A DNA stretch of 64,000 nucleotides from Schistocephalus solidus (taxonomy: Eukaryota > Platyhelminthes > Cestoda > Diphyllobothriidea > Diphyllobothriidae): the NCBI GenBank assembly GCA_017591395.1, contig WEDG01000411.1:1-64000 (forward strand). Direction: 5' to 3'. Shown here piece by piece: positions 56,150 to 64,000 of the stretch. Both the position numbers and the translations under genes were made by a program. The notes beneath the pieces were generated by a model, which ran no database searches, was not told where the DNA came from, and saw nothing but the letters and a program-made list of their open reading frames with translations. Position 1 is the stretch's first letter. Each line of letters begins with the position of its first letter.

Positions 56150-56240
56150 GAGTGACGGATGTGGCTGCTGGCGGGGCTCGAGAGTGAGCCTCAAGTCAGA
56201 GCGGAACGAGTGAGTTCTGGTAACCGTGCGGTGAGCGTTC
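56150..56240 (+). mobile_element. SINE S2, 3' part only
   Basis: GGGGCTCGAGAGTGAGCC, GAACGAGTGAG and CGTGCGGTGAGCGTTC resemble the ends of S2 copies 1 and 3 (GATCGGTGAGCGTTC at 37,942-37,956). The head is absent. Confidence 0.45.
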
Positions 56241-56254
56241 TTCGAAGGATGCAA

Positions 56255-56425
56255 ATTAAAGCGAGTGTTAGGTTAAAGCTTACGGTCAAATTATGGTTGG
56301 GTTCAGGATTACTTTAGGGGCTAAGTTGTAGGTTCATGTTCACTATTTGCTTGGCGTTTGGGGTGGTGCTAGGATAAAGATTAAGGTTACACTTTGGTTT
56401 TATGTTAGGGACTATTTACCCTTCT
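56255..56425 (-). repeat. Degenerate telomere-like (TTAGG) tract 4
   Basis: GTTAGGTTAAAGC, TTTAGGGGCTAAG, GATTAAGGTTACAC and TATGTTAGGGAC on the plus strand. It is about 1.8 kb from tract 3, in the same orientation, with the PLE fragment between them. Confidence 0.6.
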
Positions 56426-56429
56426 TGAA

Positions 56430-57605
56430 TTTTATCGCAAGGCGACCTTTTAAGTGGGTGGGCTGGTTAAAATTCCCGTGTTCTATTTAGGCGGCCAAAC
56501 AATACATCCTTACCACTGTTTAATTTGAATGAACAGGACGCTGCTGGTGCTTCACCGTGTGGCACGTGTGCTGGAGGATCAGGCCACTTGGCATTTGCTC
56601 ATCATTTTTTTACAAAAACTCGTGGTTTTCTCTTGTCATTAGTAGTCAGAGGTCGCTGTTAGCGACTATCGCGTTAACCATAAAATTAGGCATTTTTCAC
56701 GCGGTGTCTCGTGCAAGCTGATTGACTCATGCCATGAGTCACTGTGTGGCCCCAGCTTCGATTGAATGCGAGAGCGCTCTGACCTTTTGTTTGGGGATGG
56801 CAGGAGGTTAAAGGAAGACCACCCACATCTCCAAGTACCATCGTGTTTTAACCTTCGGCATGCACACAGTAGTTTGTCAGGTGCATGCGACGCGGACATC
56901 CCCGTTTCCACGGGCTAGGCAGCAGGGACGCGCGCCGGAATCAGTTCGCGACGCGGAATACGGTGGGAAGGGGCACTTACCCTAATTGTTATTTCCCCAA
57001 CCGACAAAGCGAAGTGCCAAGACGAAGTCAGGACAACTGGAGGTTAACGTTAGCACGGTACCTGGACTGTTATAGTATCCCAATCTACGCGTGCCTCACC
57101 GGTTCTGGTTCCTATATGCATATCAGCCAAAATGCGGAGACACAGAACTATCATCGAAGAAAATTGCCATTAGGCAGAAACTACAGGTACCTGACTCGCA
57201 ACCTTCCAAGCCACGAGTTTCAGTCACTTGTGGTAGTTTAAAGGCACCTCACGTTTAGTAACTTGCGGAGGACAAGCACTGAGTGGATTCGAGGGATTTC
57301 GTCACTGAGCCAATCAGCTTAGTTTAAGTTATCGAGAAAATTTCCCCCTGTTGATGTTGTCGTCAACAGCAGCAACGGCTCAGCCCCACCCAGCAAGGGA
57401 CAACACAGACGATCCCCCCCAGCCAGATTAAATGAAGGCAGCAAACACCCATTAAAGTAATTTGTTAAAAGTTTGGTTTTTAATGCAGTGAAGTATACAG
57501 GTATTTTCTGAGGTCAGAGTTCAAAGCGTGGAAATGCACGACATCACATAGGGCATAAAGCCAGACAGTTGAGAAAAAAAATAAAGGCAGAATCAGTGAA
57601 CTGAG
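56430..57605. other. Unassigned stretch
   Basis: A 118-codon plus-strand frame (56,885-57,241) is Arg/Asn/Tyr-rich with no recognised domain. An 81-codon minus frame (56,666-56,911) abuts it. Both are probably chance. Confidence 0.3.
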
Positions 57606-57615
57606 TGGCGCTTTG

Positions 57616-57680
57616 GAGGTGGGGGAGGGGGGGAGGAGGTGGGGGGAGGTGGGGGAGGTGGGGGAGGGGGAGGAGAAGGA
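57616..57680 (+). repeat. G-rich tract with quadruplex potential
   Basis: At least eight runs of four or more G separated by one to four bases (GGTGGGGGAGGGGGGGAGGA and so on). The spacing meets the usual sequence rule for a G-quadruplex. No gene is seen to be controlled by it. Confidence 0.85.
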
Positions 57681-57689
57681 TGACTGTTG

Positions 57690-58460
57690 GGCTCGATTTC
57701 AGACGGCTCGAAGACCACAGTGCAAGACTATGTGGGCGTCTCCTGCTGTTCGTGGTGAAATTGGCAGAGTAGGGGTGCCGGGAAATATTTGCCAGCTGTA
57801 AGGAAGAAATACAATGCAACCTCTTCATATGAGGGCTCCATAATATCCAGCCAAGTCCTTGGTATAAAAAGACAGAAGATTGAATCTCATTATTTAAAGA
57901 TCCAAATTTTTGAAGAAAATTCGAGGAAACGTGTGGGTGGCACTAAAGGCACTACCCTCGCAGAGGGTGTGATAAATAAATTGCTATTTATAAAACGTTT
58001 ATTTCTATTGGTTGCGTGGAAACTTTTGGCAGTCTTGGATTCGCTGGTGTTTACTCTAGCCCGACGTTCGTGACACTCGCACCCCTTTCTAACTTGCGCT
58101 ATCAGGCACAAACAAGAAAGGAATTAACAGTTGCGGCGCGACACACCGCGGAGATTAAAGACCTGGAGATGGTAGCGCAATTCTTTAACTAGAAACACTT
58201 TTGCAAATACGGTCGGCCAACACGACTTTTTACTGAGACCACGGTAGCTTTGGCGCGTCTTCTTTGACAGCGGTAGGTTTAGCAACCAAGTAAAATATTT
58301 CAACTGAACTTTACTACATACAAAATAGCGTGTGCAAATCTCTAAATCGATTTCGCAAGGATATGATATGATGCGAGGGTTAACAATAAATAAAGCGTGG
58401 TACGTGTCTAACAGGACGTATTCGTAATCGAATTTATGTGGGTGGGGTCATAGAACGATT
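57690..58460. other. Unassigned stretch
   Basis: A 94-codon plus-strand frame (57,789-58,073) is not recognised. No repeat family is evident. Confidence 0.3.
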
Positions 58461-58464
58461 GTCC

Positions 58465-58568
58465 GTAGCCTTTACCTTACTCACAATGTAAACCTCGACG
58501 GCTAACTTAATCTTCACTTTAACACCACCCCTAAATCTAAAACCGAGCCTAACCCGACGAAGCACTTA
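58465..58568 (+). repeat. Degenerate telomere-like (CCTAA) tract 5
   Basis: CCTTTACCTTACTC, GGCTAACTTAATC, CACCCCTAAATCTAAAACC and GAGCCTAACCCGACG. Short and strongly mutated. Confidence 0.5.
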
Positions 58569-58569
58569 T

Positions 58570-60425
58570 CACACCAACGCCTACTTAAATAAATAAAGTA
58601 GAGAGTCTTGTATATTTCATAAGCCTGAATGCATACCATATTCTTACCCCCTCTTCTACTCGATGTTTACGGGTGCAGGAATGAGGAAACTGAAGCCACC
58701 ATCCACTCAAGGAAAATAGCTTGACGCCCTTGTGAGCTGTTATTTCGATTTGGAAGGGATACTGCAAAAAGCTGAATCCTGAAGGCTGAAATTTAGCTTG
58801 TTTTAAACTACTAACCGATTGTGAGATACTGGCTGAATATTAGAGGGACAAGATAGGGTATTAAGAAAGCTATATAAGTGGAGAAGCTGGCGAATTAAAT
58901 CTTCTTTTGAAAACTGTGGATTCTTGTGGACGAAAATCTAATCAGCTTCGCTTATGAATTTGAAGCACTTGGTATGGTTAGAAAAATCAGTTTCACGCAG
59001 CTCATCGTATCGACCATGTCAGTTGCTGCGTTAAAGTGGGGCTAGTTTTGGTCAGGGTACTACGTAGCCTCATGGAAAATAATATTCACTGAAAGATTAC
59101 ACTAGAGCAGCTTAGCAATACAGTTCGATGGAGGCCAATAAATAGGTCCACCGCGTGTAATATGGAATGAGCGTAGCACTGGTGATATACGCAGAATTGC
59201 GTAGAACCTAATGCACCGTCCTGCCTCAATGAACATTCTTCAATGGGAAAAAAATGACAGGGACATGAGATGAGCGGGGGGCAGTGGTTGACAAAGTTAA
59301 AATTTCCATCTACGTGGGCCACACACAATCTAGTTCTTACTACTGATACGGTAGGCTACAATGACAAAGAGTTTTCACTGAAAAGACGCCCCAGTCACAT
59401 TAATGGTGTACTTTTTAGGCACTAACAAAGTTGGTATGACGGGGGTTTTCTCCCAGTCCTCATTGAGGCACGTGATCAGGTCTTAAATGCACTTGAATTT
59501 TATGAACACATCAAAAACCCAGACCAGTGTTCATATTTCACTCCTCGATTTGTTTACTTGCGTCAGGATATCGGATACTCACCATGACTCGTCTGCATAA
59601 ATACCGCTAAAGCCCAAATTATAGTGCCCAGAGAAAGAGAAGGGACGACGGGCAGATCCTTCAGCTGCCCTCAATTTTTTACACGCGACTGTGTAAGTGT
59701 GCACGCGTTTATAGGTGTGTTTTCCAGGTGCATTTGGCACCCAGTGAGCCGCCGCTGTTGGGCATAGTTGCTGACTGTATATTTCGGACAGAACTTCGGC
59801 GTGTACCTACGCCAGACTGCTAGCGCAGTCGCAGTGGAACAAAATGTCCCGCAATGCACCACAGGATGACTAATTTCGTCATCAGACCGGCAGCGTGCAG
59901 TTGACGGAGTCTAGTTTGCTTGTGTGACATCCTCTTTTGGGGTTACACAGATTCAACGGCCTCTTTTCCCTCTGCAACCTCGCTATATTGTACGTCAAAA
60001 TAGGCCAGTGTGTGGGGGGGAGGAGTACAGAATTGCTTACCTGACCAGTTTAGAAGAAGCAAGAAACGAGGATGACAAATAACAAATTGGTCTGTTCTGC
60101 TGTCGGAATTGTACGCAGTTATTAGCTAAGGTTCGACTTGGACTTAACAAGTCCAGTCTCCTGAAGATAGTTTGCGTACCTGACTTACACCAAAAGGGAA
60201 TATTGTTTAGTTCAGATGGTCCTTCAACGTCACACTGAGACTAAAACTTCAATATCGGGACTTGAAACTTTCTTGTATTAATAATTTGAATAAAGATGCT
60301 TATTCTTCTAGTATGTTTGGAACTTCAGAAGTAAAACTCGTTTCCTTTCCGAAGAATTTCGTATATTTTCGTGCTTTGCATACGTTGCAGTAGGCTAGGC
60401 GAGTAGGTTGACCCAATTCTGAATA
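58570..60425. other. Unassigned stretch
   Basis: Only short frames (60-80 codons) with no domains. No RNA gene is recognised. Confidence 0.3.
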
Positions 60426-60429
60426 GAAT

Positions 60430-60575
60430 TGCGGCTCACAGTGAGGCCGCAGAGTTCAGATGGCTACAGCGTTTGCTATATTAAAGCGTTCCCTTTGATG
60501 TCTAAGGTTCGAATCCCACCATGACCACGAGGTTTTTCACGACTGTGTCAAATGCCTCATTCAATTCTGCCAAAA
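60430..60575 (+). mobile_element. tRNA-derived SINE S3 copy
   Basis: GGCCGCAGAGTTCAGATGGC is the A-box region and GGTTCGAATCCCACC the B box. GAGGTTTTTCACGACTGTGTCAAATGCCTCA is the tail, matching the complement of 45,365-45,425. Confidence 0.7.
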
Positions 60576-60879
60576 CCACACATCTATCATTCGCTTTTAA
60601 AAAAGGTGTCCTATTGTGAGATGGTTTACGATCGTGAAAGTTTAATTAATAAAGCTTCGTATCATTCCATATATTAATGTTTCTTATAAAGAATCCAACG
60701 TGGCTAACGTCCATTGTTAAATTTACGGAACAATATGATAAATCTTAGTCATATCGTTGAGAAGTGAGTAATTTACCCAAGTCGGAAATTAAACGGCATC
60801 TATTTTACAAACCCTGAATGCAAATGTAGCTGCATGTAGATTTCAAAATTATCTGACTATTGAAAAAAAATTAAAAAAG

Positions 60880-61015
60880 ACCCTTTCTCATAGTATAGAA
60901 TTTTAAGGCCGTAATTCGGTACCATACGCATAAAAGAAACAACATTTCGCTTAAGTTTTCTATAACATATATGTGAATGCATAAGGGCATCGAAAATTAA
61001 TGCGATAAATTAATA
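60880..61015 (-). repeat. Ancient dispersed repeat, inverted partial copy
   Basis: The minus strand reads TTAATTTTCGATGCCCTTAT and GCATTCACATATATG, the first core block of copies a (28.35 kb) and b (32.07 kb). Confidence 0.55.
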
Positions 61016-61399
61016 CTAATAAGACAGACGCTTTTTAGAGAGTGTAGATTCTCCAGGCAGTCGTAAGGCAGTTTTTGAAAATGCTGACATACTAATGAAA
61101 CGAAGAACCATTTTAGAATTTAAGTTAACATTTTATGGGATGGCAACTTAACAGTATATATTCATTTCATTGTGCAATGGACAAAGTTTTCCATGACGAA
61201 ATTACACAACATATATCTCCAACATAAGTGAACAGTGCACCTCTCTTTATCTTTATTAATTCTAGTGGAAGGTATCATTAATTAACACGAATAAAGAAAG
61301 GACCAAACCTCAGGTTACTGCGGTAAAACTGAAACGTTTCTGAAGAGTTCAAGAGAGAATCCGAAACGTTAGGCCAATAAGCACCAAAAACTGAAACTG

Positions 61400-61490
61400 A
61401 AATGGCTCCGTGGCTTAATGGAGATTGGTAAGTGACCACTGAAAATCAAAATGATCCCGGCAGCACCACACGGAATCCCGTCAATTGTTT
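61400..61490 (+). repeat. tRNA-like head, degraded
   Basis: GGCTCCGTGGCTTAATGG resembles the A-box region of the SINEs. The expected B box is replaced by CGGAATCCCGTC. Weak. Confidence 0.35.
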
Positions 61491-61494
61491 TTCC

Positions 61495-62230
61495 TTTAGA
61501 AGTGCCCTTTAATTGACTGACCGTGAAAGTGAGACATAATCTAACCATTTGAATCTTCGATGTGGCGATTAGACGGGACTCCAGAAGGTGCTACAAGGAG
61601 TAATGACAACCGATTCCTCCTTTGCTTAACATCCCAGTCCCAGTTGCTGTCGTACCAGCCGCCTCCTAGCGGCGACGGCAGACATCGGAATAATTTGGCA
61701 ATCTGCGTTCATCGCGAAACAGCTGTTTGCATCCGCCGCTATTGTAAAATCTTTCGGTTTTGGCAGTTGTTTCGAAATACACTCACCGGGTAACTGGGAC
61801 AACAAGTCAGGGAAAAGTGCGGAGGCGCCAACTGCGCTGTGGAAATTTGTCCGTCCGTCTGTGTGTGTGTGTGCGTGCGCGCACGCAGGCTCAGACCTCG
61901 TTAAAAGCAATCAAAAAAACGTGAAATTCGGCTCACATTCTCTGCTACCTGATCCTCGTATCGAGCCGCGTTTATTTTTGACCGCACCTTATCGCAAATG
62001 TTTAACGGGTTGGATAGGTTCGTTCTGGTCCCAGGGCCTCAAAGTCCTAGAAGTGAAGTCTCCTCAAGAATTTTAGACATGAATTCATGGAATCAATCTG
62101 CCTAACATGCCATCTGTTGTATTTTCTACTCAGACTTAACCTACAGCCAAAATAATGAAAAGCAAATGAAAACTACAAACTAATTTTACATTGAAAAACC
62201 CTTACTACAATTGTGAAGTAATTTGCTAAC
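61495..62230. other. Unassigned stretch with a short GT/GC run
   Basis: 61,859-61,884 is an alternating purine-pyrimidine run (GTGTGTGTGTGCGTGCGCGC). Flanking frames of 71-94 codons are not recognised. Confidence 0.4.
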
Positions 62231-62234
62231 GACG

Positions 62235-62430
62235 CCAGACTTATTTTGGAGGAAGAAAATCTGGCGCGAATTTCACGACTCATTTACGGACGACCGTTCA
62301 TGATGCCGAAGGTCGCAGTGTTCGGTCACTATGCATCGTTTTTATCTTCTGGTTCTCTATATTTGTCTTTTTTCTGAAAATTTTGAAATAATACTTTCAA
62401 AATAAACATATTTCCCTGTCTCGCTCTCTA
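62235..62430 (+). repeat. Second copy of the repeat inserted in PLE copy 2
   Basis: It matches 49,070-49,310: ACGGACGACCGTTCATGATGC, TTTTTTCTGAAAATTTTGAA, and an end in CTCGCTCTCT. Confidence 0.65.
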
Positions 62431-62434
62431 AAAT

Positions 62435-63100
62435 CAAGTGTAAAAGAAGATGCGATGGCTGGAATAAGTAGTTAATTGGTTTGACGTTTCAGATTCTCAC
62501 GTGGAACTCTCACCAGAGACCTTCACATATAGGTTTGAGAGAGAAAACGATATTTCGCACAATTAATGTACTTATTCCAACGATTGTATCCTTTTTGGCC
62601 TATTTTCTGGAATCCGTAACTTTACATCCATCAAATAAAAATTATCTGTTGCAAGATTATGCTGTTAATACGATGGGCAATGAACGAACACAATCAACAG
62701 GTAAACTGAAATGCTAAATATGCTTTTACCAAGGATTTACCCGAATGACATTGTGGTATTGATTAAAATTCAACAGACGTTGCCAGAATGCTCGCTTTGT
62801 AATAAGTGTAGTTGGAACTATTGAAAATGACTGCTTAATTAGAACGCATCTTGCATGAATTTGTGACACCCATAAAGTATTATCATGGTATTGTTAAACA
62901 AATTAATATGAAAACTTTTGCGTCATTTCTACGGGAAATTGTGCCTTATGCATATTTTATACCTAAAGAGAGGAAATTTCTCAGCTAGCAAAACTGAGCG
63001 CCCATGATAACATTGAAACGCTGAAACGAATTCTTGTGTAGAATGATGTTTAGGCATTTAGGGCTGGTGATTTTAGAGAAAACTAGTTGATCCATTGGGG
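62435..63100. other. Unassigned AT-rich stretch
   Basis: A 78-codon plus-strand frame (62,481-62,717) has no recognised domain. No other landmark. Confidence 0.3.
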
Positions 63101-63104
63101 TATT

Positions 63105-63489
63105 AGGTTTACATCTGTGCCCCCTAAATGGGCCACGTTGTAGATGCGTTGGACCAACACGGGGGCCACATTAGGGCACGGCAGACGTTATTCGGGTTGC
63201 GCTCCCATAACAAATGCCGAACATGGAGGTGTGGTGGCACGCCTAGGGGCGGCTAGGACTTAGGGGACCCAGCCGCGCCAGCCAGCTGCGTCCTCTCCCG
63301 CCTCCAGTCTGCTTGACTCTGTCTTGACACCGGGCTCAGGTGGGGGAGGAGAGAGTGCGGTAGCTGCAGCGCAAGGCTACTATCACTTAAAACTAATTCA
63401 CGCGCAAGTCACCGTCCCTGCTCCACCCTTCCATGGAGCATACGGTGGACATCATCGGACTACGACGGTCGAACTGTCAGGTTAACATC
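63105..63489 (+). mobile_element. S1 short interspersed element, copy 4
   Basis: This 363-bp element starts near TGTGCCCCCTAAATGGGCC and ends GACGGTCGAACTGTC. It is bounded by AGGTTTACATC (63,105-63,115) and AGGTTAACATC (63,479-63,489), a target-site duplication with one mismatch. The sense strand is on the plus strand. It is close to copy 3. Confidence 0.8.
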
Positions 63490-63494
63490 GTTCG

Positions 63495-64000
63495 ATTTGG
63501 TAGACTGCTTAAAATTAACATATAGTCGCAGCTTTCTTCGCATAATTTCGACGAAGACGTAATTTATACCACAAAAGGCTGCAAGGAATGAGTTAGTCGC
63601 GAGCTATTTCCATGTACCATGAATGGATTCAAGTAAAAATTAAAAACTAAAATAAGCAATAGTATAATAACACTATTGCACACCTGGAAGTTCAGCTTTG
63701 ATGCAACTCGCAAATGTTCGGTAAGCAGTTGAATAGTTAACGTTACACACGATGTAAATCGTGCAAGAGAAAGTCTTACATGTAAGCTAGTTGTTCTGAG
63801 CAGTCGTCAGGATCAGATCAAGGAGTGGTGAAGCAGTTGCCCATGCTGATACTAGGCTTCAAAGGTGCTGAAAAAACTGGAATTCGGGTTCACTGCCGGG
63901 TTCAAATAAAAATGGCATTGAACACTGACTCGAATTTATGCAAGCAGACGCGATGCGAATGAAACTGCACTTTGACTGAGCCTTTCCCACTATAATAAGT
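63495..64000. other. Unassigned stretch
   Basis: No coding frame above 60 codons, no repeat family and no RNA gene recognised. Confidence 0.3.

Noticed and set aside
56885..57241. 118-codon plus-strand open frame as a gene
   Set aside because: No recognised domain, biased composition and no sign of exon structure; left as unassigned.

Overview
The window reads as repeat-dominated, gene-poor nuclear DNA of a metazoan, most likely a parasitic flatworm, with a tapeworm favoured weakly. The reasons are: AT-rich sequence; no operon-like or bacterial coding; many decayed CR1/Jockey-type non-LTR retrotransposons (LINEs) with AP-endonuclease (EN) plus reverse transcriptase (RT); three Penelope-like elements (PLEs); mariner and Tc1/mariner-superfamily transposase remains; tRNA-derived SINEs; and long simple repeats. 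The organism is an inference. No complete host gene can be demonstrated.

Layout. 0-25 kb is a LINE graveyard with two main lineages. Lineage A (FADD box, C-terminus with WNALP) has its best copy on the minus strand at 7.77-11.66 kb (ORF1, EN, RT, 3' tail with short AATTG repeats). Other lineage A copies lie at 18.0-20.2 kb (-), 22.0-22.56 kb (+) and 23.6-24.96 kb (+, RT core deleted). Lineage B (YADD box, C-terminus with WNKLP/WNNLP) lies at 1.26-3.9 kb (-), 11.67-13.34 kb (-, interrupted by the lineage A copy), 15.09-16.58 kb (+) and in C-terminal scraps at 0.25, 4.0, 5.1 and 13.8 kb (+). A moderately repeated non-coding sequence, called R7 here, sits at 7.28, 14.64 and 16.6 kb.

25.7-27.2 kb holds a PLE with an RT and a GIY-YIG endonuclease, both mutated. 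A second copy lies at 48.5-49.9 kb and a third, different PLE fragment at 55.56-56.0 kb. A roughly 360-bp short interspersed element (S1) occurs four times (21.7, 27.4, 50.6, 63.1 kb), one copy with a perfect 14-bp target-site duplication. From 28 to 37.5 kb nothing is clearly coding except a possible exon resembling the FAT region of ATM kinase at 35.0 kb. This stretch is built largely of an old, unclassified AT-rich dispersed repeat. From 37.5 to 62 kb come two families of tRNA-derived SINEs (one with a 190-bp TAC microsatellite inside it), an IS630/Tc1-mariner-type transposase pseudogene at 44.4-45.3 kb, a mariner fragment at 51.5 kb, and five degenerate telomere-like (CCTAA/TTAGG) tracts.

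The elements do not work together. They record successive insertion, nesting and decay. The most informative points are an in-frame fusion of two LINEs into a >500-codon open frame, catalytic-residue losses in a PLE RT and in the DDE transposase, the dated S1 insertions, and the tentative kinase exon. I did not find a convincing previously undescribed system.
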